DNA of 64,000 bases from DASQFI01 sp035633215 (GCA_035633215.1 DASQFI010000039.1:434001-498000), one strand, 5' to 3'; positions 34,538 through 43,398 are shown, counted from the stretch's first letter. Notes: generated by a model from the letters alone, not told the origin. Made by a program: numbers and translations.

Positions 34538-34561
34538 CAGGCCGCTGAAAAACGCGGCCTG
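34538..34561. repeat. CAGGCCGC...GCGGCCTG hairpin repeat, copy 3
   Basis: 8-bp perfect arms with loop TGAAAAAC. It lies between the divergent VanZ and histidine-kinase genes, unlike copies 1 and 2, which follow stop codons. Confidence 0.75.
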
Positions 34562-34576
34562 CCTAACCTAAGTGGC

Positions 34577-34605
34577 TTGTGAATCGCGGCCCTGCGACGC
34601 ATAAT
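34577..34605 (+). promoter_or_regulatory. Sigma-70-like promoter for the two-component operon
   Basis: TTGTGA (34577-34582) and CATAAT (34600-34605) are exactly 17 bp apart. Transcription would start near 34612, about 50 bases before GTG 34662. Confidence 0.55.
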
Positions 34606-34661
34606 TCGGACGAAAGCGAGGGCGAGGAAGCGAGAACGGCCCGAGCTTCACACTCCCCGCG

Positions 34662-36461
34662 GTGCTGTCTCGACTTCGGCTCTCTCCGCTCCGTTCCCAG
34701 CTCCGCGTCACCGATGAGGTCGAACGTCGCCGCATCGAACGCGTGCTGGGGGTTGCCCGTGCGTACCTCTCGGTGCTCGCGTTCATCGCCTTCTACATGC
34801 GGCCGACGCAGCCGGCCGAGTTTCGCGAACTGGTCAGCCCGTTGCTCGCCTTCTACGTGCTGTCGTCGATGGTCATTCTGTATTCGGTCGGGTCGGCGCC
34901 CCGGCTGACGGCGCAGTTCACGAACTTCATTCATTTCACGGACATCATCTGGCCCGCCGTCATCACCTCGTTCACGTCCGGTCCGAACAGCCCGTTCTTC
35001 ACGCTGCTCACCGTGTTCGCGCTCCTCGCCGCCGGGCACCGTTGGGGGCTGCACGAAGCCCTGGCCACCGCGTTGCTCTGCGTCCAGGTCATCCTCCTTC
35101 AGAGCTATCCGTGGGGGGTGACGGGCTGGGGCAATGTGGATCTGGCCACCCTCATCACGCCGGCGACGTTCGTCTTCGTCACCGCGTTTCTGGTCGGCTT
35201 TCTCGCCGACGCGGAGAAGCAGCTCCGGGGCGAAGCCAATGCCCTCGCGCGGATGATGCGCCACGCGCAAACCGAGCGCGGGCTGCGGTCGAGCCTGCAG
35301 CTGATTCTCGGCGAGCTGCTGCAGCTCTTCGGTCCCGAGCGCGTGGAGCTGGCCGCGCGCGACACGCTCTCGGGCGCGGCCTCGGTGTGGCGCATCGATC
35401 GGAAGCGTCCCGATCACCTCCAGCTCGTGCAGGAGGAGTCGGCCGCCGTCGAGAGGCTCCTGTCGTCGGACCTGCCGGCGTGCGTGTACGTCCGCTTGAT
35501 TGCGCGAAAAGCCGCACCAGTCGGGTTCGTCGCCCTCGACCAGGCGGGGCGGCGCATCCCGGACGCCGACCCGGAAGGCGCCTCACGCTTCGCGCGCGAC
35601 GTCGGCGCGCAGACCATTCTCTCGGTCGGCTACTCCGATCCGTCGAACATCACCGCCCGCATCGTCCTCGTCAACCCGGACGTCGTGACGCCCGGCGCCG
35701 ACCTGAGGTTCCTGCAGATGCTGACGCAGCAGGTCTCGCCGGGTCTGCACAACCTGTATCTCCTCACGCGCCTGCGCACGCGCATCGGCGCGATCGAACG
35801 CTCGCGCGTCGCGCGGGAGCTGCACGACGGCGTGATTCAGACGGTCATCGGGCTCGAAATGGAAATCGAGGCGATGCGTCGAAAGGTCGCGGGCGACGAC
35901 CCGGTCGCCTCGCGGCTGAAGCACGTCCAGGAGTTGCTCCACGAGGAAGCGGTCACGCTGCGCGAGCTCATGCAGCAGATGAAGCCGCTCGACCTGCGAA
36001 ACAGCGACTTCGTCGCGTTCGTGGCGACCACCGTCGACCGGTTCGGCCGGGACAGCGGCATTTCGTCGAGTTTCGCGTCCGGTCTGGACGAGCTGGCCCT
36101 CCCCCCCCGGGTGGGCCGCGAACTGGGCCGCATCGTCCAGGAAGCGCTCGTCAACATCCGGCGGCACAGCAAGGCCCGGAACGTGGTGGTCCGCTTGCGG
36201 ATTCATGCCGGGGAGCTGATCCTTTTGATCGACGACGACGGACGGGGGTTCGGTTTTACGGGCCGGCTCGAGGGATCGGAATTGGACCGGAGTGCCCGTG
36301 GTCCGCTTACCATAAAGGAGCGCGCGCGGGCCCTGGGGGCCGCCGTCGCCGTAGAATCGCTCCCTGACCTCGGCAGCCGGGTCGAGATCAGGCTGCCACT
36401 CAGTCGCGCAGGCATTGCGCCCGTTGATCAATCCGATGAGGCGGTACTCAACCTTCCATGA
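34662..36461 (+). CDS. NarL-type sensor histidine kinase
   Basis: 599 aa. About six TM helices lie in the first 190 residues. A GAF-like region follows (about 205-370), then the HisKA_3 dimerisation domain with the phospho-acceptor His in RSRVARELHDGVIQTVIGLE (about residue 389). The HATPase domain has the N-box EALVNIRRHSKA and the G-box DDDGRGFGF. It would phosphorylate the response regulator encoded next, with a 4-bp overlap (ATGA). The signal is unknown; the membrane region suggests an envelope cue. The start GTG 34662 is the most upstream start in the frame. Confidence 0.93.
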   Translation: MLSRLRLSPLRSQLRVTDEVERRRIERVLGVARAYLSVLAFIAFYMRPTQPAEFRELVSPLLAFYVLSSMVILYSVGSAPRLTAQFTNFIHFTDIIWPAVITSFTSGPNSPFFTLLTVFALLAAGHRWGLHEALATALLCVQVILLQSYPWGVTGWGNVDLATLITPATFVFVTAFLVGFLADAEKQLRGEANALARMMRHAQTERGLRSSLQLILGELLQLFGPERVELAARDTLSGAASVWRIDRKRPDHLQLVQEESAAVERLLSSDLPACVYVRLIARKAAPVGFVALDQAGRRIPDADPEGASRFARDVGAQTILSVGYSDPSNITARIVLVNPDVVTPGADLRFLQMLTQQVSPGLHNLYLLTRLRTRIGAIERSRVARELHDGVIQTVIGLEMEIEAMRRKVAGDDPVASRLKHVQELLHEEAVTLRELMQQMKPLDLRNSDFVAFVATTVDRFGRDSGISSSFASGLDELALPPRVGRELGRIVQEALVNIRRHSKARNVVVRLRIHAGELILLIDDDGRGFGFTGRLEGSELDRSARGPLTIKERARALGAAVAVESLPDLGSRVEIRLPLSRAGIAPVDQSDEAVLNLP

Positions 36462-37120
36462 ATACATCCGCGCCGATCGCTATCGTCATTGCCGATGATC
36501 ATCCAATTTTTCGTGACGGCCTCCTGCGGCTCCTGGAGGCGGAATCGGATTTTCGGGTCGTCGGATCCGCCACCGACGGCTATGAGGCGGTGACACTCGT
36601 CCGATCGCTGAAACCGGACATTCTGCTTCTCGACCTCGCGATGCCGCGACAGCCCGGTCTCGAGGTGCTGCGCGAGCTCGCCGACGAGCCCGGCGCCGTC
36701 CGGACGATCCTGCTGACGGCGGCGATCGAGGACGCGCAGAAGGTCGCCGCGCTCCTCCTCGGCGCGCGCGGCGTCGTCCTCAAGGAAGCGGCCAGCAGCG
36801 TGCTGCTCGAGTGCATCCGCCGCGTGATGGCCGGCGACTACTGGGTGGATCGCGAGCCGGTGGCCAGCCTCGCCGACAGTCTGCGTCTCGCCCGGACGGA
36901 TCGGGACGAGCGGCCGCGCTTCGGCCTCACCCGGCGGCAGATCGAGATCGTCAAGGCGATTGCCGGCGGCGCGACCAACCGCGATATCGCCGCGCGCCTG
37001 GGGATCCGCGAAGATACCGTCAAACAGCACCTCACGAGCATCTTCGAGAAGTGCGGCGTGTCGAACCGTCTCGAACTGGCGCTCTTCGCGCTGCAGCATC
37101 AGCTGGTGGAAAAAGACTGA
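36458..37120 (+). CDS. NarL/FixJ-family response regulator
   Basis: 220 aa. The receiver domain has the acidic pair in IVIADDHPIF and the phospho-acceptor Asp in PDILLLDLAMP (about residue 55); Thr and Lys of the active site are at LLTAA and VLKEAA. The C-terminal LuxR-type HTH is LTRRQIEIVKAIAGGATNRD, then IAARLGIREDTVKQHL. Partner of the kinase upstream. Directly followed by the R4 repeat element. Confidence 0.95.
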   Translation: MNTSAPIAIVIADDHPIFRDGLLRLLEAESDFRVVGSATDGYEAVTLVRSLKPDILLLDLAMPRQPGLEVLRELADEPGAVRTILLTAAIEDAQKVAALLLGARGVVLKEAASSVLLECIRRVMAGDYWVDREPVASLADSLRLARTDRDERPRFGLTRRQIEIVKAIAGGATNRDIAARLGIREDTVKQHLTSIFEKCGVSNRLELALFALQHQLVEKD

Positions 37121-37126
37121 AGGTAA

Positions 37127-37213
37127 GGGGACGGGACGTCGAATTGTGGGAAACTCCCGGAACTCGATCGTCAGAGTCGTGCCGGGAGTTTTCCACATTC
37201 GACTCCCGTCCCC
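37127..37213. repeat. R4 element: 87-bp terminal-inverted-repeat element
   Basis: The left arm GGGGACGGGACGTCGAATTG...AACTCCCGG and right arm CCGGGAGTTTTCC...CGACTCCCGTCCCC pair over about 32 bases with two 1-base gaps and one mismatch. A 21-base interior separates them. No second copy in the window. Located just after the response-regulator stop. Confidence 0.85.
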
Positions 37214-37230
37214 GCTGCCTCGTCGTGGAC

Positions 37231-37254
37231 GGGCGGGGCTGAAGCCCCGGCCTA
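37231..37254. repeat. CGGGGC-TGAA-GCCCCG hairpin repeat
   Basis: 6-bp arms in the context GGGCGGGGCTGAAGCCCCGGCCTAC. The TAC at its right end gives the TAG stop of the minus-strand ABC permease. Same group as 874-893 and 27981-28034. Confidence 0.65.
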
Positions 37255-38082
37255 CACGAACATCGCTCTGACGCTTGCCATCACGACGAGCACGGCGCCA
37301 AATGTGCAGATGATCGTGGCGCCGGTCGGCAGATCGAAGACGACGGAAAAGTACATCCCGAGCATCGACACGACGACGCCCGTGGCCCAACCAATCGCCA
37401 GGCGTGGCCCGATGCGATCCGAGAACAGAATCCCCGCCACGGACGGGACGATCAGGTAGCAAAACACCAGCAGCACGCCGGCGATCGCGACCGAGCGCGT
37501 GACCACGAAGCCGAACGACGCGTAGAAGAGAAAATCCCACAAGCGGATCGAGACGCCCTGCGCGGCGGCCCCCTTCGGATCGACGGAGATCTGGAGAAAC
37601 CGGCGCCGGAACACGTAGTGGAACAGGCCGATCGCGACGTAGAGCGCGGCCGTCGTCCAGACTTCCGGCCACTGCACCGACAGGATGTTGCCGACGAGCA
37701 TGTCCTTGAGGTGCTCGCTCTCGCCCGGCGCCTTGCTCATCACGACGATCACGGCCGCGGACGCAACCGCGTAGGAGATGCCGATGATCGCTTCCTGCGG
37801 GACGTTGGCCTCGTGTCCGCGAATCATCGAGAAGATGAGCGCGCCGATGATCGTGAACCCCAGGCTCATCCAGTACACGCCGGGACTGTGCGGATCGCCC
37901 CCAAGCGCGGGCACCAGCACGGCAATCGTCGCGCCGAGTGACGCAATCTGCGCGAGCGACAGGTCGACGAAGATGACGCCGCGCTCGACCACGTGCAGGC
38001 CCAGGTAGGCGTGAATGCCCACGATGATGAGGCTCGCCGCAATCGGCGCGGCGAGGAACTGGAGGATGTCAGGGTCCAGCAG
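37252..38082 (-). CDS. Metal ABC transporter permease (ZnuB/MntB type), probable CTG start
   Basis: About 276 aa and eight TM helices of the ABC-3 family: IHAYLGLHVVERGVIFVDLS, then LAQIASLGATIA, is the family's conserved N-terminal block, and VVTRSVAIAGVLLVFCYLIV lies near the end. The protein imports divalent metal, here probably zinc. The first ATG/GTG start (GTG 38022) would remove the expected LDPDILQFLAAPIAASLII segment. That segment is in frame from CTG 38082 or 38079, right after the binding-protein TAG and an AGGA. I therefore propose a CTG start. No ATPase gene is present in the locus. Confidence 0.87.
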   Translation of the reverse strand: MLDPDILQFLAAPIAASLIIVGIHAYLGLHVVERGVIFVDLSLAQIASLGATIAVLVPALGGDPHSPGVYWMSLGFTIIGALIFSMIRGHEANVPQEAIIGISYAVASAAVIVVMSKAPGESEHLKDMLVGNILSVQWPEVWTTAALYVAIGLFHYVFRRRFLQISVDPKGAAAQGVSIRLWDFLFYASFGFVVTRSVAIAGVLLVFCYLIVPSVAGILFSDRIGPRLAIGWATGVVVSMLGMYFSVVFDLPTGATIICTFGAVLVVMASVRAMFV

Positions 38083-38088
38083 GATGTC

Positions 38089-39051
38089 CTACTTTCCGCT
38101 GATCTGCTTCAGGGCCGAGGCAAGCTGCGTGACGTCGTACTCGAAGAGCTGGATGTAATCCGTCGCTTCCTTGACGCCGCCGACCGACGGCGCGAGCACG
38201 AGCACCCGGCCGCCCACCTGGTTGGCAATCGCCTGCGGCGTCTTCAGACTCCAGTACGGCTCGACGACGATCAGCTTGACGCCTCGACGTTTCATCTCGC
38301 CGATGAGGTCGATGATGTGCGCGGGCGGCGCCGGAATGCCGGGCTTCGGCTCGACGTAGCCGATGACCTGGAGGCCGAAGCGCTCCATGAAATTCGGCCA
38401 CGAGCGATGGTAGGTCACGATCTCGGTGCCCTTGTACGGCGCCATGGTCGCGTTCCACCGCTGCTCCGCGGCGGCGAGGCGCTTGTCGAAGTCGGCATAC
38501 CGCTGATCGAAATACGCCCGATCGGCCGGCGCGAGCTGCACCAGTTTGTCGCGGATCGTCTGCGCGATGCGGCGGCCGTTCGCTGGATCGAGCCAGTAGT
38601 GCGGATTGCCCTGCGGATGGACGTCCCCCATCGCGCGCGTAATCTGACCGGTCGGAATCTCCAGAATCCGAACGTTCTGCGACGCGTCCAGATACCCGTT
38701 GGCGCCGGGCTGGATCTTGGAGTTCCGGCTGCTCGTGATCAGCGCGGGCAGCCACCCGATCTCGAGCTCGCGGCCAACCGCGATCAGCACGTCTGCGCGG
38801 CTCACCTCGAGAATGAAACTCGGTTTGGGATCGACCTGGTGTGGATCCTGGTAGCCCTTCGCCAGCGCGACGACCGTCACACGATCGCCGCCGACTTCAC
38901 GTGCGAGCGACGCGAGATCCTCCGTCGTCGCGACGACCTTCAACGCCGCCGCCCCTCGGCTCACCGGCACGTACCCCAGCGCGATGACGAGCCCGATGGC
39001 CGGCGCGAGCGCCCATTGACTCATGCGATTTCGATCCTCTTTCTTCTTCAT
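38089..39051 (-). CDS. Metal ABC transporter substrate-binding protein (ZnuA/TroA cluster 9)
   Basis: 320 aa. After an N-terminal signal/anchor (WALAPAIGLVIALGYV) come the metal-ligand motifs of cluster A-I proteins: His in YQDPHQVDPKPS, His in GNPHYWLDPANG, His in TYHRSWPNF, and an acidic ligand near VVEPYW. The His-rich loop of classical ZnuA is absent. Zinc is favoured over manganese by the porin and ZnuD-like neighbours, but this is inference. The start is uncertain: ATGs at 39078, 39069, 39051 and 39024 lie within an ATGAAG repeat; 39051 was chosen. Confidence 0.88.
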   Translation of the reverse strand: MKKKEDRNRMSQWALAPAIGLVIALGYVPVSRGAAALKVVATTEDLASLAREVGGDRVTVVALAKGYQDPHQVDPKPSFILEVSRADVLIAVGRELEIGWLPALITSSRNSKIQPGANGYLDASQNVRILEIPTGQITRAMGDVHPQGNPHYWLDPANGRRIAQTIRDKLVQLAPADRAYFDQRYADFDKRLAAAEQRWNATMAPYKGTEIVTYHRSWPNFMERFGLQVIGYVEPKPGIPAPPAHIIDLIGEMKRRGVKLIVVEPYWSLKTPQAIANQVGGRVLVLAPSVGGVKEATDYIQLFEYDVTQLASALKQISGK

Positions 39052-39083
39052 GTTCTTCACACCCTTCATGCCCTTCATGTTCA
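39047..39083. repeat. CTTCATG tandem repeat at a start region
   Basis: CTTCATG, TTCTTCAC, ACCCTTCATG, CCCTTCATG in a row; on the minus strand it encodes MKGMKGVKNMK and offers several ATG codons. It makes the start of the metal-binding protein ambiguous and may buffer translation between the two overlapping genes. Confidence 0.55.
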
Positions 39084-40592
39084 GAAGATGTGGGCGCCGT
39101 GCGCGCCAATCGAGAAATTGAACTGGAACAAGAGCTCGTTGCCGCTGATCCCCTCTGCAAAATTCGTGCGCCGGAACTGCCCCCGAATCTGGCTGAATTC
39201 CGTGGGCCAGAACGTCATGAAGAAGGACACCCCGGTGTCCACCAGCGCGTCGTCCAGGACGCGCGCGGACCGATCGGCCCGGACGCCCGCGTACCACCGG
39301 CGCGCAAACTGGTACTCGGCCAGTCCATATGCGCCGAAGCCGGCAGCGTGCAGATCGTCAGGCAACTCCTGCCGGCTCCAGATGAGCTCGGTCCGCAAAT
39401 TCAGGCGGCGATAAATCGCGCGGCGCAGCGGCCGGTACCGGAACGTCGCATCGATGCCGAAGAGCCGCTTGTTGAGCGTCGGGACGTCGGTTTCTGGGAC
39501 TTCAGGAAGAGACGCGAACGCGACGTCCGTGGGCCCGAACGCAAATGAGGCGCCCAGGTCGATGTTGGAACCCTCGGTAAGGTCGCGGTACGCGCGCAGC
39601 CGGCCAACATACGCCAGTTTCGATCGCTGGGGACTCTGGAAGACTTCGGATTCGCCACGATAGACCTCGCCGATGGCTTCGAGAAACACCACCGGATTGT
39701 GCAGAAGATACGACAGCGACAGGCCGGCGTCCGACAGTCCCTCCTCGCCGCCGACGAGGTTCTGCGTCACCAGCGGCCGATCGGCCGTCGGCATCTGATG
39801 CGTATGCAACGGGTTGACCTTCCCGAATTGCGCCCGCATCTTGCCAACCTTCAGCAGCAGGTTCTTCGGCAGCGAGGTGAACGTGATGAAACCCTCCTCG
39901 ACTTCGAGACCTTCGGGGCTTGCCGCCAGGAAGAAATCGGCCCGGGCGTACGGATCCACGATGGCTTGAAACGCCGCTTCGACTTCGGTGAGCTGGAGCG
40001 AAGGCTGATCGCTGAACGCATTCTTGCCGGCCACTCCGACAAAATTCCCGATGACCGACATGTCCGGATTGAACACCTTCGAGGAGAGCCCCGCCGGAGG
40101 CGCCTGCGGCGGCGGCGGTTGATCCGGGGGCTGCGTCGGCGGCTGCTGCGCAGGCGGAACCTGAAGCTCTCCCCGCCCGTCGGTTCCTGAAAGTCCCTTC
40201 ACCGCCTCCCGTCCTCTTTCTTCAGCACTCGCGGGGGCCCCACCCCCACTCGCTCGCGCTCCGGCGCTCGCAGACTCGCTGTCCTCTTTCCATTGCGCTG
40301 GGGCCCCACCCCCAGCGCCGGGCTGAAGGCTCCGCGCGGGCCGCAGGCGCTGCTGCCCGGATTCCAGGCTTTGATGAAGTCGCTGCTCGAGCGCTTGAAG
40401 CCGGTCCTCATACTGCCGGCGCAGGAACCCGAGCTCGATCCGCAACCGCTCGAGCTCGGCGCGAAGCTGTTCGGCATCCGACGGCGTGCGTCCGACGTTC
40501 TCACGAGGCGGCGGCGCACCGGACTGCGCCAGACCGACACCTGGAACGACGACAGTGGCGATGATCGCGAGCAGAAGAGTACGAACGCGCAT
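39081..40592 (-). CDS. Outer-membrane porin-like protein of the zinc locus, with embedded R9 repeat
   Basis: 503 aa. Signal peptide (MRVRTLLLAIIATVVVPGVG), then a coiled coil (about 40-75, ELERLRIELGFLRRQYEDRL). A low-complexity Pro/Gln/Ser region (about 90-165) and a beta-barrel C-terminal part follow (GKMRAQFGKVNPLHTHQMPT). It resembles porin-type proteins found beside metal-binding ABC proteins, thought to aid zinc entry. The stretch EDSESASAGARASGGGAPAS is encoded by a repeat also found, out of any gene, at 59821-59893. In-frame ATGs at 40607 and 40601 are alternatives. Confidence 0.83.
   Translation of the reverse strand: MRVRTLLLAIIATVVVPGVGLAQSGAPPPRENVGRTPSDAEQLRAELERLRIELGFLRRQYEDRLQALEQRLHQSLESGQQRLRPARSLQPGAGGGAPAQWKEDSESASAGARASGGGAPASAEERGREAVKGLSGTDGRGELQVPPAQQPPTQPPDQPPPPQAPPAGLSSKVFNPDMSVIGNFVGVAGKNAFSDQPSLQLTEVEAAFQAIVDPYARADFFLAASPEGLEVEEGFITFTSLPKNLLLKVGKMRAQFGKVNPLHTHQMPTADRPLVTQNLVGGEEGLSDAGLSLSYLLHNPVVFLEAIGEVYRGESEVFQSPQRSKLAYVGRLRAYRDLTEGSNIDLGASFAFGPTDVAFASLPEVPETDVPTLNKRLFGIDATFRYRPLRRAIYRRLNLRTELIWSRQELPDDLHAAGFGAYGLAEYQFARRWYAGVRADRSARVLDDALVDTGVSFFMTFWPTEFSQIRGQFRRTNFAEGISGNELLFQFNFSIGAHGAHIF
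40209..40325. repeat. R9 repeat (two units) inside the porin gene
   Basis: Two adjacent units share GGGGGTGGGGCCCC cores, at about 40235-40250 and 40301-40313 in reverse orientation. One continues into GCGAGCGCCGGAGCGCGAGC and GTGCTGAAGAA. The second unit is about 85% identical to 59821-59893. Translated in frame. Confidence 0.75.
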
Positions 40593-40670
40593 TTGCGTCA
40601 TATGCATGCCCAGGCCCTGGGGCCCAGCCTCCGTTTGTCGCCGTGAGCCGAGATGAAAGAGGTCTCTCGC

Positions 40671-41060
40671 TCAGCGCGATCTCGCGGCCCAGGTCGGGGA
40701 CCCGAAGACCGGAGGTGCGCGGGAGAGCTGCCGGCCGAGGTCGGCGGCCGACATGACGGGCTGCGAAGATCGTCCGCTGGCGTCGAATCGAAGTGGCACG
40801 TACGCGAGGGTTCCGAGCGGCGCCGGCCGCACGCCGGCGACCGCGCGGAGCCAGTGGCAGACCGCGCAATGGCCGTCGGACCGGGCGGGACGATCTCCCT
40901 CGATCCGCTGCTCAGCGTCGCCGGGCAGGACCGTTGTCGTGCACGCAGCATCGTCGCTCAGCGATGCGTGCCGGGGCGTCAGATAGGGCAGGGCCAGGCT
41001 TGCCGCGAAGACGACCAAGACAAACCACGCGCGAAGCGCCACGAGTGGCGGACCGACCAT
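40671..41060 (-). CDS. Small anchored protein with a CxxCH motif, zinc locus
   Basis: 129 aa. N-terminal hydrophobic helix (ALRAWFVLVVFAASLALPYL), a DDAAC segment, then GHCAVCHWLRAV in the middle and an Arg/Pro-rich end. It shares the layout DDxAC ... GHCxxCHxxRAV with the protein at 43536-43907 on the other side of the TonB receptor. CxxCH could bind c-type heme or chelate metal. DUF2946-like proteins, which lie near metal or heme TonB receptors, are a possible match. Function not proven. Confidence 0.75.
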   Translation of the reverse strand: MVGPPLVALRAWFVLVVFAASLALPYLTPRHASLSDDAACTTTVLPGDAEQRIEGDRPARSDGHCAVCHWLRAVAGVRPAPLGTLAYVPLRFDASGRSSQPVMSAADLGRQLSRAPPVFGSPTWAARSR

Positions 41061-41120
41061 CTCTCGCCACTCTAGTTGGGGATTGGAACAGCGTCAACGA
41101 GGTGATGGGACGCGGCACGA

Positions 41121-41150
41121 GGTGCCGGGCGCCCGTCGGCACCCGGCACC
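41121..41150. terminator. Hairpin after the TonB receptor gene
   Basis: 9-bp perfect arms GGTGCCGGG and CCCGGCACC around a 12-base loop, 17 bp downstream of the receptor stop on the minus strand. There is no T-run, so it is a weak terminator candidate. Confidence 0.4.
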
Positions 41151-41166
41151 CGACCGCGCTCAATCC

Positions 41167-43398
41167 TCAGAAGAACCGCAGGGAGTACGTCACCTTGATC
41201 CCGCGTCCGATCTCCGGCACGAGGTCCTTCAGGAACGACGTGTGCAGTCGGTAGGTCTTGTTCGCCAGGTTGTAGGCCTGCGCCGCGATGAGGTGCGACG
41301 CGTGCGCCGCGCTCCTCTGCCAGGTCGCCCCGAGATTGAACGTCGCCCAGCTATCGGTCGTCGTCTCGTCGCGAAAGACTTTCGTTTGCTTCCCCGAGAA
41401 CACGACTTCCGGGATGATCGTGAACGCTCCGGCCCGGGCCTCGAGATCCACGCGCCCGTGGAACGGCGGAATCCGCGGAAGCGGTTCGTCGCCCGCCGTC
41501 AATTTGGCCTGGACGTAACCCAGCGACGCGTTGAGCTCGGCCCGGGGTCCAAGATGGAAGTGCCCCGCCCCTTCGACGCCGGTGAACCGGCTGTCCCCCT
41601 GGACGTAGTTGGCGACGCGGAACCCGTCTTCGATCTCGTCCGTGATGTCGAGAAAGACGAAGTTGGAGATGTTGTAGACGAAGAAGTTGACTTCGCCATG
41701 CACCCGCGAGCCGCGGCCGCGCAGACTGACGTCGAGACCGACCGTCCGCTCCAGCTCCAGATCCGGGTTGCCGATCTCGAAGGCCAGGTTGCCGGGATGC
41801 GGCCCGAAGTTGAACAGCTCTTCGAGCGCTGGCGCACGCGAGGCCCCCGTCACGTTGACGACGAAGGCGCCCTTGCCGTGGATGTCAGCGTGCAGCCCGA
41901 CCGATCCTGACGCGCCGGTGAAGTTTCGTTCGACCACTCCATCCTCGAAGCTGGCTTCGTAGGCGTTCCGCTCAGCGCGACCACCGAACTGGACTCGGTG
42001 CCGGCCGACCGAGACCTCTTCGTAGACAAATGCCGAGAACGCGTTCTGAGTGGTGGCCGGCGCCAGCGCCTCGGCCCCGATCGCCTGGTAGTCACGGGTC
42101 AAAAACTCGACGCCGAGCCGGCCATTCCATCGTCCGCCAGCCCGTTGCTCCAGCTCAGCTCGGACCGTGAAGATCTGGTTCTTGAACCGCGTGCCAAGTG
42201 ATTCCGCGCCGTCCTCGATTTCGAGCTCGTCGTGCTGGTAGTCGAGGTAGCTGGCCGTCACTCGGAACGCGTCCGCGAACGCACCGCCGAGATTGCGGAT
42301 TCCCGTGTCGAAGCGGACATTCTGCCGCTTGACCTCGAGATCGACCTGTGCCTCCTCTTCGCCCTCGAAGAGTAAGCCGGCGAACGGAATGCCATAGCGA
42401 TTGCGTTCGACGCCGGCCGACACGCCGAAGTATCCGCGACCGCCGGTCCAGCCAACGCCGCCCTCACCCGTGAAGAGGCGCGTGGCGGAGTTCGGAATCG
42501 TCTCGTCTGGCGCGTCGTAGTCGCCGGTGCGGCGCCCGGTGAAGCTGCCATGGACCAGCAGCGCGCCGCGCCCGTGCTGGACGTTGCCCGCGAAGCCCGT
42601 CTGCTCGTTGGCACTGCCCGCATCGAAGCTGACGCCGCCGAGCGTGCCCGTGAACGGCGATGAGCGGAAGGCATCCTGTGGGGTGATTGCGTTAACCACG
42701 CCGCCGAGGGCGTTGCTGCCGTAGAGCAGCGTCGCCGGACCTTTCACGACCTCGAGCCGTGCCAAGCCGGCCGGATCGATCGACACGCCGTGATCGCCCG
42801 ACTGGCTCGACAGGTCGCCCGTGCGCACGCCGTCCTGCATGACCAGCACGCGGTCACCGTCGAATCCGCGAATGATGGGCCGGCTCGTTCCGGGCCCGAA
42901 CGTGCGCTTGGCCATGCCTGGCTCGTCTTGAAGCGCATCAGCGATCGTGGCGCCGAGCTTCTTCGCGAGTGCCGTCGCATCGAGGCTGGTGACGGAATTG
43001 AACGCCCCGAATGTCGTCGCGACGCCGGTCGCCGTGCCGGTGACGACGATCTCCTCGTGGATGCCGATCGACAGCTTGAACTCGAGCGTGGCGATCTGGC
43101 CGGCCGCGACGGTCGCCGTCTGACGCGACGTGGACAGCTGCACCCGCTGCGCGAGGACGGAATAGGTCCCCGCGGGCACGTTGCTGATTTCGAACTTGCC
43201 GTCGTCGCCCGTCGTCGCCTGACGCCGTGCGCCGACAACGATCACGGTGGCGCCGTGGACCGGGTCTCCGTTCTCGAGCGTGACCCGGCCAGAGATGGTG
43301 CCGGTCATCGCTTGCGCCGACGCGGTGCCGACCCCAGGACCGGCCAAGAAGATGAACACGAAGGCGAGCGCGCCTCCGACGAGCCAATTACGTCGCAT
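41167..43398 (-). CDS. TonB-dependent outer-membrane receptor, ZnuD-like
   Basis: 743 aa from ATG 43398, preceded by GGAAGG. Order of domains: signal peptide; a carboxypeptidase-regulatory-like domain (about 35-115, GTISGRVTLENGDPVHGATV); the plug (about 130-240, with SRPIIRGFDGDRVLVMQDG and GPATLLYGSNALGGVVN); then a 22-strand barrel ending in an aromatic residue (SLRFF). The C-terminal KTYRLHTSFLKDLVPEIGRG is characteristic of ZnuD-type receptors. It would import zinc or a zinc complex with TonB energy. It lacks the long His-rich loops some ZnuD proteins have. It sits between two small CxxCH proteins. Confidence 0.92.
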   Translation of the reverse strand: MRRNWLVGGALAFVFIFLAGPGVGTASAQAMTGTISGRVTLENGDPVHGATVIVVGARRQATTGDDGKFEISNVPAGTYSVLAQRVQLSTSRQTATVAAGQIATLEFKLSIGIHEEIVVTGTATGVATTFGAFNSVTSLDATALAKKLGATIADALQDEPGMAKRTFGPGTSRPIIRGFDGDRVLVMQDGVRTGDLSSQSGDHGVSIDPAGLARLEVVKGPATLLYGSNALGGVVNAITPQDAFRSSPFTGTLGGVSFDAGSANEQTGFAGNVQHGRGALLVHGSFTGRRTGDYDAPDETIPNSATRLFTGEGGVGWTGGRGYFGVSAGVERNRYGIPFAGLLFEGEEEAQVDLEVKRQNVRFDTGIRNLGGAFADAFRVTASYLDYQHDELEIEDGAESLGTRFKNQIFTVRAELEQRAGGRWNGRLGVEFLTRDYQAIGAEALAPATTQNAFSAFVYEEVSVGRHRVQFGGRAERNAYEASFEDGVVERNFTGASGSVGLHADIHGKGAFVVNVTGASRAPALEELFNFGPHPGNLAFEIGNPDLELERTVGLDVSLRGRGSRVHGEVNFFVYNISNFVFLDITDEIEDGFRVANYVQGDSRFTGVEGAGHFHLGPRAELNASLGYVQAKLTAGDEPLPRIPPFHGRVDLEARAGAFTIIPEVVFSGKQTKVFRDETTTDSWATFNLGATWQRSAAHASHLIAAQAYNLANKTYRLHTSFLKDLVPEIGRGIKVTYSLRFF

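Noticed and set aside
34630..34650. Possible R1 remnant GAAGCGAGAACGGC
   Set aside because: Only a partial match to one arm, with mismatches, and no second arm; could be chance in GC-rich DNA.
37993..39414. 473-codon plus-strand frame opposite the metal ABC genes
   Set aside because: Antisense to the binding-protein gene with clear family motifs; composition typical of a shadow.
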